Origin: Haliclona indistincta
Lineage: Eukaryota > Porifera > Demospongiae > Haplosclerida > Chalinidae
Reading direction: 5' to 3'
DNA: 64,000 bases
Assembly (NCBI GenBank): GCA_964017065.1
Contig: OZ024785.1
Location: 9,627,086-9,691,085 of the forward strand
In this document: one piece after another, positions 1-12,638 of the stretch
Layout of the letters: every line of letters starts with the position of its first letter
Position numbering within the stretch: the stretch's first letter is position 1
Notes under the pieces: model-generated
What the model was told of the DNA's origin: nothing
Database searches by the model: none
What the model saw: the letters and a program-made list of their open reading frames with translations, nothing else
Translations under genes and position numbers: made by a program

Positions 1-226
1 CAGCAGACGGCGAGGGAACGTGTTTGCCAAACTCGCTCAGAGAGGCTAGAGGAAGCAAAGTCACGTGACGTTGAACAGATTACGCGTGCTCACAGTCCAA
101 CAGCATCTCTAGCTCAGGGTCGTCTACCAGCTCATCTTCACGCTGTTCCACGCCTGGTACAGTACTCTCTTTACCAGTATCACCAGCAGGAGGGGAGGAG
201 GCATCCTTTATGTGCTTGTCTGCCAT
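1..226 (-). CDS. PEX19: Peroxisomal biogenesis factor 19, N-terminal exons (partial)
   Basis: Two exons of a minus-strand gene that runs off the left edge. Exon 1 is 94-226 and starts with MADKHIKDASS; it ends at a GTGAGC donor. Exon 2 is 1-45 after a CTCTAG acceptor. Spliced, the junction reads DPELEMLLD then SSLSEFGKHVPSPSA, which follows the start of animal PEX19 (ELEELLESALDDF followed by KPSPAP). PEX19 is the cytosolic chaperone and import receptor for peroxisomal membrane proteins, and this N-terminal stretch is the PEX3-binding helix. Only about 58 residues are visible, so the cargo-binding domain and the C-terminal CaaX box cannot be checked. The start lies 150 bases from the start of the divergent LRRC58 gene. 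Identification rests on the short but specific N-terminal match. Confidence 0.8.
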
Positions 227-375
227 TTCTACACTTCAGATGAGGGGCCGGGCACGTTGCAGACAATGTGGGCGTGGCTGCATAGACAATTACCTGCAGC
301 GTGTATACAAAGTTAGCAGTTCTAGACTAAATGGTATGTCACTTCCTGCAAGGTGTAAATAGTCCTTCTGGCGAA
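227..375. promoter_or_regulatory. Shared divergent promoter region PEX19/LRRC58
   Basis: Only about 150 bases separate the two start codons, so both promoters and both 5' UTRs must fit here. I see no clear TATA box. An upstream ATG at 331 is in frame with LRRC58. The bidirectional role is inferred from gene layout alone. Confidence 0.5.
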
Positions 376-1735
376 ATGGCGACATCCTACAGCAGCTACC
401 CCAGCTTGACCGCGGGGCTCAACGACCAACGAAAATTGGTGCTCTCTCGCAAGGACCTCGTCGACATTTCTCCCGCCCTGGCTGAAAAGGTGAACGAAGA
501 GGAAATAACACATTTAGACCTCTCCAGTAATCGTCTGCCTGTCTCAATTCCTCCGCTCGCCAACTTGAGAACCATCGCCTTCTTAGATCTATCCCAGAAT
601 GCCTTCACTGAACTACCTCGTGAGGTGTGCTCTTTGCCTGAACTACGGACACTGCTGGTCAAGAAAAACAAAATCAAGTCCCTCCCTGCTGCCATTGGCT
701 CGCTACAAAAATTACAAGAACTAAACTTGGGTGGGAATTCATTTGACGTGTTTCCCAAACCGCTGCTTGAGCTGACTAATCTAGTCGTGCTTCATATGGG
801 CAGTAACTCACTACAGACCCTCCCTTCATCCATTAGCAGATTGAGCAAGTGAGCTAGCTATTAGGAGTTTGTGTAAAATTCATTAAATAAACAGTTTTTC
901 AGCATAATAATCACTACATGTACATTGTGCAAATTCTACATGTACACCTACATGTAGCCCTACAGTAACATTTGTTTGCTTAAATTAAGAGTCACATCTG
1001 AGTCGCATGACAGTTTGTAAGGAGTGTCTAGACTAACCATGAATATTTATTATTCATTACTGAATGTTATATAATTGACTGGGTGGGCGAACATGCTGAC
1101 AGCTATGATTAAATGCCTTTATTTATTATAGGTTAGAATATTTGTACCTAGGTGGAAACAAGCTACGCCATGTCCCTCGAGAGCTAGGTGATCTTTCTCA
1201 ACTCTCCTTTCTCAATCTCGGTGCTAACCAGCTTCAGATCTTGCCTCGTCAGCTGAACAGATTGTCTACTCTCCGCTCCCTCCATCTTCATGACAATCAA
1301 CTGCAGACACTACCGAGAGACATTCTAGAGCTCAGGAATCTACAGGAGCTCAGCTTAAGAAACAATCCTCTCGTGATGAGATTTATTAAAGAATGGCCGG
1401 ACTCGGTACCAACCCTGCTTGAACTTTGTGGACGAGCTGTAAAGAAGCACAGCATATCTTATAACCATGAAGTAATACCTGGTACACTAGTTGAATTCTT
1501 GAACAGTGCTAGACAGTGTGACAACCCGACCTGTCAAGGGGTCTATTTTACTTCAAATATCAAGAGAGTTAAGTTCCTAGACTTTTGTGGCAAGTATCGA
1601 GTGCCTCTGATGCATTACCTCTGCTCTCCGCTGTGTGACTGTGAGGAGGGTGCAGCCAGTTACTACACCAGTAGCTCAGAAGATGAAGCAGATGAGGCTG
1701 CTCATAACAAAATAAAGAAAGTGCTTCTTGGTTGA
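376..1735 (+). CDS. LRRC58: Leucine-rich repeat-containing protein 58
   Basis: Two exons: 376-848, ending at a GTGAGC donor, and 1132-1735, after a TTATTATAG acceptor. They join in frame as RLSK then LEYLYLGGNK. The protein has about 9-10 typical leucine-rich repeats (LxxLxLxxNxLxxLP) followed by a conserved Cys-rich C-terminus: CDNPTCQGVYF, then KFLDFCGKYRVPL, then YLCSPLC. That tail is diagnostic of LRRC58; in vertebrates the protein has been linked to ubiquitin-dependent control of cysteine dioxygenase, which I recall and did not check. I chose ATG 376 (MATSYSSYPS) over the in-frame ATG at 331 because it has a better context (A at -3, G at +4). The end is acidic and serine-rich (SSSEDEADEA). 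Complete and intact. Confidence 0.88.
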
Positions 1736-1928
1736 TATACAACTTGACTCCTTCTTTCATAAGCATCAAAGTATATGAGACTTTCATTATTTATTCGACG
1801 GGATATTTTCATGCAAAACATAATAGTACTCATCAGTACTTTAAAGGGTATTTGTACGTTTTGATAAAACTGAAGTTTTCATAACAATGATAATATAGAA
1901 CAATAGTGAAAGATCCCCATGAAGTCAT

Positions 1929-2644
1929 TTAGAATAAGTGAAGCTTTTTGCGTCCTACGTATTCTTGATCATCATCCAGAGTCATCAACATCTGTAGAGT
2001 GATATTTCAATATTACTCATCGGGTATTGAATAAATAGGGCACGGGCCTTACCAAGAAAGAAAAGAACATTGCGAACGCTGTTAAACAGTGCCATAGGTC
2101 ATGTGTATCATAGAACTCAAACAGAACACAGTTAGCATTGCTGTTACGAGATGTGGCAGGAGATTCCTGATAGAGAAACGGTATGTAAGTCAGGCATAGA
2201 TACAAGAATTGGTATATGTACTGTAGCTATCAATTAACGACACAACAGACAAATGAACATTTCCTGTAATTAATGCTCTGTGGTTGCATTTTTGACTCAC
2301 CAGCCAATTTGTAACATATGAAGCATACATGGCTATCCCACCAGCCCAGAACGGAATGGAAATGACAAACAAGACAAGAGGGATCAGCGAATACCATATT
2401 TGTTCGTGTCTGTACTCTCTAAGACAAAGCTATAGAATGAAGACAAATCATAATAACACACACACACTCCATTAGTAACATTAGTAACAGACAAAATAGA
2501 ATCCACAAAAATGTGCACATTGAAAGTGATCTCCTATACCTTCATTACTGCATAATAAGCCAGCGATAATACAAAGTTTCCGATCATTATGTACAGAAAG
2601 AAAGTAGCAAAATCCTCTGGTTGGTAGATGACACAGCTCAGAGC

Positions 2645-2681
<37 letters not shown>

Positions 2682-3688
2682 AAAATGTTTATTCACAATT
2701 ATGGTGCTTGAAGTCATAGTTGAGCTTCACTTACAAGAAAAAATTGACTATGTTTGAAAGAATCACATACACGAACTTGCCCTAGAGAACATTGATAAGT
2801 AATTTAGTACAGTATATAGTCCATGTTACCTTGTGCTGTGGAGGCCATGGGTGCTTGACTATGGTACGAACCTCTGACAATAGAACCTTGATGTTTCCGA
2901 TTTTCCAGACTAAATAAAGCAGTGATGAATAAAACTTTTACTAATATTCTGGCGTGCTCACAGTTCAGTTTCCACCTGTAGTAGTTTTCGATTGAAAACA
3001 AGACAACCGCAAATTCAAAAATGATGAAAAACACTATGTAGAATCCAAGATTTCCTGGGTATAACTAGGAAAAAATTAGTTTTCAGTCTATGTTGATGAT
3101 TTTAATGACACTACTTACCACGCCCACTCCAATGAGCAGGATTAGTAGACTGAGTACGAACAGGAGCCAGTGTGTATGGGGCACGTTGTCAGGGTTACGA
3201 CACTCATACAGCTTATACAAGCCCAGACCAATCAACACGAACATCATAGTGGTGTCTACATCATGAATAACAAAGACATGATAATAGAACCATAATACTG
3301 TAAAATTTAATTTGCATGAATAAATAGCATACAGTTCACATGTGGGTTCTACATATTGGTAGGGAAGGTTTAAACACTGTATATTAGAAGCTGTTAGCTG
3401 TATTTTATTGAGCGTTTATAATGCAATTATTATACGCGGTTAATAAACGAGTGGCCACTCCCCATGCCGTTGGTATTTATGGGCATGACCAGTTCAGTTT
3501 GGCTTCGTCCACGTTACTTTGATTTTGTCTTTAATGTGTAATGACCCCACTTGTGGTGTGGGAGATTAGGTTGTTCTATGTATAGTACGTGACCCCACTT
3601 GTGGTGGAGCCCCCCGTGTGCACTGGGGAGTGTCCCTTGCGGTAACTACAACCCTACCTCTTCCGTATTATGGTGTCAGAGGTATCAG

Positions 3689-3719
<31 letters not shown>

Positions 3720-6700
3720 TTTAGGCCACGATGATTAAGTGAACATAAAAAATTTTGTTCCTAATAAAATTTAAGTCCCGGCTTGTGTATGGGGCTTACC
3801 AAACTGGTAGTTGTTGCTTGAAGGGCAGATGTGGTATGCAGCACTCAGGAACCCCTCACCCACTAGTGCAACACCTGCCAACACACACAGTAAACAAGCA
3901 CAAACATATCATCACTAACCTACCCATTGCATAGTAGATACCAAAGTGCTGTGGAACGCCGACTTTCTGTACAAAAATAAACACAGAATGATAATTATTA
4001 TAAAAATATTCTTTCTAACTCACCTCCCAACCATTTGCTTCATAGCCTTCATTGACTGTTTCATAGAATCTGTATGTTTGTCTCCTGTGATGACAATATC
4101 ACCATTACATCAATATGATGTCAATCGAATACCTTCGATAGGCTACTGTGATGTAGAGAAAGCCGAGAAACACGAATCCAATATTACTCCATATGTTGTT
4201 GAACGAACTAGACAAAAGATGATCTAATGATGGGTATGGTCAAGTGTGTGACCAACCTCATTATTCCTAGCGGGTGACTGCATAATGAATTATAGTAGCA
4301 TAAATCTTCGTTTCCACTTTGGTTAAGAAACTGTAAAGAAATGAATGAATTAAGATGCCTTGTTACGCAAGCTAGTACCTTCTGATAAGTGAGGACCAAC
4401 TGGAATGCTGGGATAGCATAGAAGAGCGTGATGGTAGATACAAAAGCCCAATAACCGCGATACTTTTGCTGGAACTGACGACCCTCAGCAAACGACAGCT
4501 GGTCGAGGCTCTTCGGTAATCGCAGGACATTCAACTCAGTCACAACGACCTTCACTTGGACGTGGGCGGGGCTTGAAATAGTTAGTGATTGAGTTTCTTG
4601 TGGCGACTCTGCCTCACTCGCACTCTGTCCAGAATCAGCAGGAAGGACTAGAGTAGGTATTCTACCATTACCGGTGTGTGTAGTGGCTATGTTTTCAATG
4701 GAATGTTCTTGGATAGCTGTTTCCATGGAATTGGTTCTTCTATGATTAGGCCAACTGGTGGTCTTTGTTAATACTCCAACTTCCTCATCCTCGCTCTGCC
4801 TCTCGGGAGTGGTTACTCTCATATCAACATCGGAGGTCGATGAAGAAGTTGTGTTGAGCACAGAAGTTGATGAATTAGCGGCGTTCAATCCAGGGTCCGA
4901 TGGTACCCTCCTGTCAGGCTGAGGACTGGTAGAAATATATAACCAGACACATAAACAAGATGGTGTACTTACACTGTTGTAATCATTCCAACAGGTAATG
5001 ATTGAGTTGTTGAGTAAACTGGCGGGATTACGATGGGTACAGGTTTGCTATTGTGTCTGAGTGCTTGGGTGACTGTACAACAGAGAGAGAATTAAGAGGT
5101 CAGAGTCCAACTAAGGTGCTTACAGCGTCCAGCAATATCTTGTTGTTGCGAGCAAGCAGGAGCTGCAGAAAAGACAAAAATGCCGATGAAGAATCTCCTG
5201 ACGATCACTTACTCATTTTGTCCAGCTCATCCGACCAATGGCGACCACCAAGCACAGACATCAGAGATGGTCTCTTGACCAGCCGTCCTCCTGCGCTACG
5301 TGTTGACGACTTCCTCCTTCTTCTTCTTCTCTTCTTATGTCTACCAACAGCAGATTCAGGAAAATCAACTTCCTCCTCCTCATTCACTACTTCCTCTTCT
5401 CGTCTCTCTTGCTTCCTATCAATTTCGTCAGTGATCTTTTGTATTAGCTCATGCGCAGGATTTTGGTCATAGCTACAAGTGAAAATGAGTTGAATACAGT
5501 GCCATAAAGTCGTCAAGTCCTCACAGTAAGTAGTCGGCTACAAATATCCATAGAATTGTCAATATGTAGAATAAAGCAAATGCTACAACCAACACTACTG
5601 CAGCTATCCAGTACTTGTAGGCTGTGTGAGTAGAGAAGAGTAAGATGAAGAACGCAGTAATAAATAGCTGTTACCTGGCAGTGCTCTTTCAACGGTAATA
5701 GTGATATTCTTTACCCTCTCGCTGACACTGTTGTTGAATATCGGACGATAGTTAGCTGTCAAGATAGTTAGTAAAAGCGTATATCACAATTGAAAAAATA
5801 TCTACTTGCTCACCGGTCAGGTTCACCATTACTAAACCATCAACGAGGTTTCTGCTGGACCCAAGGCACTCACTGTCTGTTGGCAATACACTCAGCACCA
5901 CATACACCTTGCTACCGACATGAGGACGCTACAGGTAGAAGCAAGTGAACGCACAATGGATAATGCTTGCTCAAGTGCCCACCTTGATATTGATAGCTGA
6001 TAGCTGTAGCATGGTTTGAAAGGTTCCTCTGTGCTCTGGATTATCCAGTATCTGATCATCAGGGCACTGTATAAAATACAGTATAAATCAAGGCAACAGC
6101 TAAACACGTGTAGCATGCATACCAAACCATCTTGTACTGAAGTGATTGAGCATATAGTGCTGCCCTGCTGCTGGTCATGAGAGGTGACCTTCACAAGGAA
6201 ATGATCCACACCAGAATGATCGGAAAAATCAAACTCATAGACCTGAGAGGAGAGAAAGAAGTGAATGATTATTACCGAGGCAACCTGAAGGATATGTCTC
6301 CGCACTGATGGACATTGAATCTGGTCATGCAGATTGAGATCCACAGCAGTGCAGACATGCCTTGACTAATAACATACCACAGGAGAAGGTGGAGCAACCG
6401 GCGCTGAAATCGAACTACCAAGTCTAAGACGTAAAAAATATTATCATAATTCATTGTATACATTCACTTGCTCACCTCAACTTATAGCTGGTAACATATG
6501 AAGTCGATAAGGTGAAAGTGATGTTACGAGAGATAGTGCCAGTCGAATTGTAACTAGACACATCGATCAACAGCTCGTGTGATGGAACTTCAGAGCACAA
6601 CGTACGCTCAACTTGAGAGTAAGCATGTCTATGAAGAGAGAGTGAAATAAAAACCATGATATTACCAAAATAGCAGTTAATTTTAGAGGAACCAAATTTT

Positions 6701-7652
6701 ACTAGCACCTAATTCTTGATGATAAAAGTTGGCGAAGTTTCACGATTCACCAAATTTATTTTTGTCAAAATTACCCATAAGCAAACATTCTACAGATATC
6801 TGTGAATGGATGACTTTGGTGATCATGACAGCATCAAATAACAGGCTCTGATGTCTATACATGGAATGATGTAATTGTTACTTTAGTAACTATTGCATCA
6901 CACAAATGCACAACAAACAAAGGAAAGTGAAAATGGCCGAGCTATTCCCACATTGCGAAACTACAGTACTGCTATTGCCCCCTGACCAGAACATTGACAC
7001 ACTGTGGGTGCTTTTCAAAAACAGTAACTCTACTATTCTACTAAAAGGAAGAGGGAAAGATGAAGAGGTCATATCAGATTCCAAGAAAGGATAACTATGA
7101 ATTTAAAAACAATGATTTATTCATAGCAAAACAGGTGACTCATAGAGTTGCACTAACCACATAAAGTGCTAATAAATATACTTATTGTGTAATGTGCACG
7201 CAAACACATGCACAGCGATCAGCACACTGTGCCAACAACACAACATAGTTATACACACACACACAACTGCATGTATTGCATTAATCTATACATTAACATA
7301 CCCAGCCTCCACGTAAGGTAGAGTAAATGACATTATTCTACCGCCATGTCTGACAGCCACTAGTAGACGATGAGATAGATCGACCTGACTACTGTTGATG
7401 GAGATACGAACCGGCTACAATTGAGAGGGGAAAGAAACTTCAGTATAATGTTTGTGGTCGATTAACTACAATACACTCATGATCACCATGCATGCAGACC
7501 TCGTCTCCAATCACTTGGTAGGATAGTGACACGGTGCTTCCTTTACTCACTACTCGTTCTACGGATCCTCCGTCTACTGGTAAGCCAGTGTCTTGACAGC
7601 TAACTGTCGTTAATAGCACTGTCAGCAGCAGCACAAGGGGACTTCGTGCCAT
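1929..7652 (-). CDS. SIDT: SID1 transmembrane family protein (SIDT1/SIDT2-like)
   Basis: Multi-exon minus-strand gene of about 20 exons. It opens with a signal peptide (MARSPLVLLLTVLLTTVSC). The luminal beta-rich region is recognisable, with stretches such as FDFSDHSGVDHFLVKVTS and SSQVDLSHRLLVAVRHGG. A basic and acidic cytosolic loop contains a run of Arg/Lys near 5300. The multi-pass part has YAIPAFQLVLTYQ, EDLCYYNSLCSHPLG and FLSAAYHICPSSNNYQF. The last exon, 1929-1972, gives TLDDDQEYVGRKKLHLF and a stop, matching the TLDDD end of human SIDT proteins. Two conserved histidine sites, in SAAYHICP and DTHDLWH, match the metal site of the CREST hydrolase superfamily. Family members act in dsRNA uptake and in cholesterol or lysosomal transport. 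Which of these applies here is not shown by sequence. Confidence 0.9.
2649..2678. repeat. (GA)n microsatellite in SIDT intron
   Basis: About 15 GA dinucleotides inside an intron of the SIDT gene. Confidence 0.9.
3376..3671 (+). mobile_element. Possible LTR fragment with primer-binding-like site
   Basis: An insertion in a SIDT intron starts TGTATATTAG and runs to the sequence before TGGTGTCAGAGG at 3672. TGGTGTCAGA directly after an LTR is the usual primer-binding site of many Ty3/Gypsy elements. The block contains a duplicated ACCCCACTTGTGGTG motif at about 3545 and 3593. No partner LTR or coding region is present, so this may be a truncated remnant. A (GT)n run follows at 3691-3717. Confidence 0.35.
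3691..3717. repeat. (GT)n microsatellite
   Basis: About 13 GT dinucleotides in the same SIDT intron, just after the LTR-like block. Confidence 0.85.
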
Positions 7653-7930
7653 TAGAATTCGTGTTGTAGACCTTCCACGTGTATGAACGAGTCAGCGCAG
7701 TGTCCTCAGTGAACGGTATCAAGACAATTATACATGTAGCAGACGATTCCTAGTTGGAGGAGCTAACAGTGAACATAAATGCCAGGCGTGAAACGGTACT
7801 GGCTTTTCATCTGAGAGCTTGCATGACTGTATAATTACTAGGCGTGGCTCTTCGACGTGTAAGCATGCACAATCATCACTTATGAATGTAGGGTAATAAT
7901 AGAGAACCATAGATATTAGAGAAAAGTGTT

Positions 7931-9519
7931 CTAAAACAATCCTTTATTCCTCTTTTTATCTGCTAAGACTCGTCTGTTATGGTTGGCTCGTGATCCTTTG
8001 TTCTTCTCCTTCAGGTGATACTGTCTTGCAGTGTTTTGTGGAGTAGGGTTTTTGCCTTTCTCTTCTCCTTGCTTCCCAGCAAAGTGACTATCACCACCTT
8101 TTCTCTTCCCTCCTCCTCCTCTTCCTTTTCCTTGTGTTCCTTGCTGTCCCGGACGCTGCAGAATTCTCACAGGAGCACCAAAAGGAACCACTGGTTCTTT
8201 CTCCTCTTCCTCCTCTTCTTCATCATCTTCATCACTATCATCATCTTTAGCAACATAGCGAGAATGACGGAGACCTTTCTGATTGAGCCTGTGGAGTGAG
8301 CAAGTAAGAAAAATGAAGCCAGCAGATAATGCTAAATTTAACAAAACTACCATAAATTTATTTCTATTATGTAAATATAAAGTGAATTTTTTTTATGCTT
8401 ACGGCACCTCTTTACAAAAATGTGCCTTTACACTCACCTTTTCACAGTGAACAGCTCATCAGCTGAATCATGATCTATTGCTCCCACATTATGGCTGTCA
8501 TATGTATCGTCATACTCATCCTCATACACATAGTCTAGACCACTGTTCTTCATCAGCGACACGTGAGAGCGATCAGAGAGTATAGACTTAGCCGACTGGT
8601 GTCTTCAGAGAAGAAGAAAGTACAGAAATCAACAGAAAATTAAGGTAGAGAGGTCACCTCTTTCCAATGTGTACTTTTCTAAGATCTACTCCGCCATGAA
8701 ATACGTCAAATCCATCACGATCAAAAACATTGACTCGCTGATCAAGTACATTAGCTTCCTCTGATTGTGCGAGGGCAGCTGGCAGGGGTTCAGAATACCG
8801 CTGTAAGCTAGCTGCAGACCTGAGTGACAAAACAACCACACAATGGGTGAAGTGATGTTTGGGTAACATAAATTTCGAAACCACATAACTTCCCAAAAGG
8901 AAATTTTGCAAGCTATACACAATGTCTACAGTTGACTGCTCTTGGTATTGTAAGCTCTGGTGTGTATACTTACTCAAGCGATCGCTTCATCACCAAATAC
9001 GAAGGCAGTGTACCATCAAGCAGTGCGGACAACACTGACTCCACATTGCCTTGAAACTCTCTCAAACATGCCTGCAGTGAAAATAAACCTGCTGACAGTT
9101 TATATAGGCAGGCGCTTTTTACCTCTATGAAATCTTGCTCTAGCTCAGGGAACAGCTCTTGAATGTATTCAACAGGCGGCTGGTTATTGTCACAGGCTGC
9201 AATGGGTGCAGTCAGAGTGGGTGTGGCAGCATCAGTGATTGGTGATAGGAGATACGTGAGCTGTGTGCTATCCCTACATAAGATGATCAAAAATACGAAT
9301 AAAATATGAAACGCTCACAGGTTGGGATGATGCTTTGCGACATTTGTTAGACACTCTTTCAAATCAAAATGTTTTTGAAATTCGCGCAAAAACCTGTGAA
9401 CACAGACTGGTACTCATACTGGTAGTACAGGAATCAGTCTCTCACGGTTTAGCACCAGTTAGTGTAGTCACAACATTTAGAACTTGATCTAACTGTAATT
9501 CTCTAAGAAAAAAATTGGT

Positions 9520-9592
<73 letters not shown>

Positions 9593-11114
9593 TGAGAGAG
9601 AGGAGAGAGAGAGAGGAGAGAGGGACAGTGACTAAGCTATTTCATACTCGTTCCCACTGTTGATCAGCAAGTTATGTACTATGGTGGGAATGTTCTTTTT
9701 GGCAACTCTCAACATCTGCCTCACAGCTCTTCTGCAAACAGCACAGGATAAAAATAAAGTCCTGGTTATGGAAGTACTTACCCATTTTCACCAATAAAAT
9801 TCTTCACTTGCCGTTGCAAGTTAGGAATAACTGATCTGTAGAACTTGATCAACCTGAAAAAAATACCCTTATAATTCTATGTACCCCAGAGTGTACTTGA
9901 GCAAACTTGGGGAAATAAACCCGATTCTAAGGGTTTTTATAGGTACTATCCCTCTACTCACCTGACAGTGAATCCCTCTCCCCAAAAAATGGGGGCAGCT
10001 GCTGGATAGATATTGAGCAAACTGAGCAGAGAGTGAGTGATGTCAGCTATATGGATGACAGAGGATACCAAGTCATCTCGAGACAGGGTTCTAGAGAAAG
10101 ACACGTGTATGAAGGAGTGGTTAAGATGGTAGGACTTGTGGTGTACCTTACAGAGTCCAACCGAAGTGTTGTATCACCATCATCTTCACTACTTTCACCA
10201 TCACTACTATCACTGTGGGCTCCGCCCACATCACCACACTTGCGCGTAATGCCCGAAAGAAGCTACACTCACACACACAAGAAAAAAATTGTTAATATGT
10301 AAGTAACATGTGAGTAAGCTCACTTTTTTAATCCGTCCCAAAGATAGTCTCAAGTCCATCCGATACAGTATCTGGTTGTTGAAGATGTTGTCTACCATCT
10401 TACTGACTAGCTGTGCATTGCTAGCACCATACACACCACACAGGTCCAGTATACGAGGTACGTCAAACAGATAATGTTTGTAAATATTGTCAGCAAAAGC
10501 TTCAACAGACAGAAAGTGCTCCTGAGGATAACAGAAAGTATGCATAGAGATTTATACAGCAGCTAACAGCAGATTCTTTGTATGTTGAAAGCCGAAGCAA
10601 AACTAAGAACACACGGCGATGGACGTTTCTTAGCAGCTCTCTCTCACTGTGCGATAGATTCCATGGGTCTTCATAAGGCCTGCAGTGCAAGTAAATATGT
10701 GTCTATTTAATGGGTGGTTAAAGATTCACCTGGGAGCATGTTGCAAGTAAGAATCAAGCAACAGATGAAGGGTTTGGTCATGTATAGCCTGTGGGAGTAT
10801 GAATTTCAATGAAAAATACGTATCTGTACAACATACTTGAGACCAAAACCTATGGTGAGGTAGTGTGAGAAGAAGATGAAGATCACTGTCAACAGCCTCT
10901 ATCAATTGAGACCACTCAGGAGACGGAGGGCAGGAAGGAGGAGAGAAAGGAAGAAAATTAATGTCCTCACACCACGCCTTGTGCTGCAGAAAACGACTAG
11001 TGACGGTACGTAGACTATATTAGCTGGTATTACCAGTGCTGGGAGCTGCTCCTTGACACCGCTCACTGGATTGACTCGCTCTATCACTCGTTGATCCATT
11101 GGATTAGTCGCCAT
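7931..11114 (-). CDS. ASCC2: Activating signal cointegrator 1 complex subunit 2
   Basis: Multi-exon minus-strand gene starting MATNPMDQRVIERVNP at 11114. In order it shows the N-terminal helical region (LLLTLPHHRFWSQ, then NVHRRVFLVLLRLSTYKES, then YLFDVPRILDLCGVYG), a CUE domain split over two exons (YIQELFPELEQDFIEV and LREFQGNVESVLSALLDGTLP, about 9000-9215), the FDRDGFDVF and DLRKVHIGKR motif after it, an acidic stretch (DDDSDEDDEEEEEEE), and the conserved end RANHNRRVLADKKRNKG. These match human ASCC2 along its length. With ASCC3 and TRIP4 it forms the ASC-1 complex; the CUE domain binds K63-linked ubiquitin, recruiting the ASCC3 helicase to alkylation damage and to collided ribosomes. 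An intron holds the (GA)n tract at 9527. The start codon overlaps a plus-strand ATG in a CATG. Confidence 0.93.
9527..9627. repeat. (GA)n microsatellite in ASCC2 intron
   Basis: Close to 100 bases of GA with a few AG interruptions. Confidence 0.95.
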
Positions 11115-11175
11115 GCTTTGTAAACCACGCCTACTTCCACTCAGCTACGCCCATACGATCAGCAAAGCTGCAACT

Positions 11176-12572
11176 ATGTCGAGCAAAATGCAGTATGACC
11201 GTTGTCAGCGCTTAGAAGCCTACCCAGACCAGATCACTTCACTCAAACTTACTGTGACCAACATGAAGCGCGCACAGCAGACATTGGATGCTCTCAGGCA
11301 GGCGACCAATCTTGCCAGCTTGTTTCTTGTTTGCAACGTTCCGGACGATGGTGTAGGAGCGGTGTGCAGAGACACCTTGTCGCGCTGCCCTGTCCTCTCC
11401 GATCTCACGCTGCAGTTTGCTGAGTGCACTGACGAAGGAGCGAGTCATATTGCAGAGTTGATGCAAACCAGCCACACCCTCAAATCTCTCTCTCTGAGGC
11501 TCAACAATGTTGGTGAAAAGGGTGCCAAACAGTTGGCGGTAGCGCTAAAACACTCCCATTTGAAGCAGTTTGCTATATACGCCACTCAGCTTGATCTACA
11601 CGATCGAAATATAGGAGACCGTGGAGCTGGACACTTCGCAGATGAAATCAAAGGATGCACAAAATTGGAGTCACTCTGCATTGCACAGAGCGGAATAACA
11701 AGTGAAGGAATAGATTCATTGCTATCTGCTTTAGAGACCAATGAGGTAGTACACACCCTCCATCTTCAGTCTAATAGGATCGGCAAAGATGGTGCCAGCA
11801 AGATAGCCTTGTTCCTCACCAAGACGAGATCACTGAGTCATCTGGCACTGGATGGCAATGAAATAGGGAACTCTGGCACAAAGGAACTGGCTCTTGCACT
11901 CTGCAGAAATGAGACGTTGGAGGTATTGTCACTGAAGTCATGTGGAATTGGAAGACTAGGAGCAGAGAGGTTTGCACAAGCTCTACAGCAGAACAGTACC
12001 CTAATACAGCTAGACCTGTCCGGTAATGTTGAGATGAGCAGCAATGCTTTCGAGTTAATCGGTCGAGGACTGAAGTGCAACAAGGCCCTACAGAAGCTGC
12101 ATCTCTCCTCCTGTGAGGTGAATGACGAGGGCTGCTCATACTTGGCTGATGCTCTACTAGAGAACAGCACTCTAACAGAACTGGGTCTAGAGAAGAATGA
12201 GATCAGTGACAGCGGAGTCATTAGACTGGCTACTAACCTCGAGACCAACAAGTAGGTTGTTGATTTTATCATAACTCAATTCTCGTACACATTGCACATA
12301 GATCACTACAGACCCTTCTCCTCACTGGTAACAGGTTTGGAGAGAAAGGAGCAACTTCATTACTCAACACTCTCAAGACTAATTCTACTCTCACCCAGCT
12401 CTCTCTCTATCCAACCACCTCACCAAGCCAGCAACATCAGCAGACTTTCTCAGCGCTAGACATCTTGCTGGCTAAAAACAGAGAACTACACTCGTGTAGA
12501 CTACAGATTAGGGCACTACAGCGAGAGAACAATCACCTGAGAGAGGCATGCAAGCTAGATAAACCCACATAG
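11176..12572 (+). CDS. RNI-type leucine-rich-repeat protein
   Basis: Two exons. Exon 1 ends at 12250 with a GTAGGT donor inside the NK codon pair; exon 2 follows a CACATAG acceptor at about 12301 and continues SLQTLLLTGNRFGEKGA to a TAG at 12570. The protein carries about ten 28-residue ribonuclease-inhibitor-like repeats (LxxLxLxxNxIGxxGAxxLAxxL). Exon 2 adds a short helical tail (LAKNRELHSCRLQIRALQREN) that looks like a coiled coil. There is no NACHT, CARD or other enzyme domain, so this is not a full NLR receptor. It probably binds protein. I prefer ATG 11176 (MSSKMQYDRC). An in-frame ATG at 11113 overlaps the ASCC2 start codon and would add 21 residues unlike an LRR. The specific family is not recognised. 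Confidence 0.82.
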
Positions 12573-12638
12573 TACTAACATTTGACCTTTTTTAAAGTTG
12601 GGCAAAATTTATTTTATCAGTGACACACACACAAGAGT

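Noticed and set aside
3376..3671. Complete LTR retrotransposon in SIDT
   Set aside because: Only one LTR-like block and a possible primer site; no second LTR or coding sequence.
6906..7094. 62-codon plus frame in a SIDT intron
   Set aside because: Short, no domain, no support beyond being open.
8015..8299. 94-codon plus frame with a hydrophobic segment
   Set aside because: Antisense to the acidic C-terminal exon of ASCC2, which is well supported.
11838..12272. 144-codon minus frame opposite the LRR gene
   Set aside because: Shadow frame of the leucine-rich repeat coding strand; no domain and no splice context.
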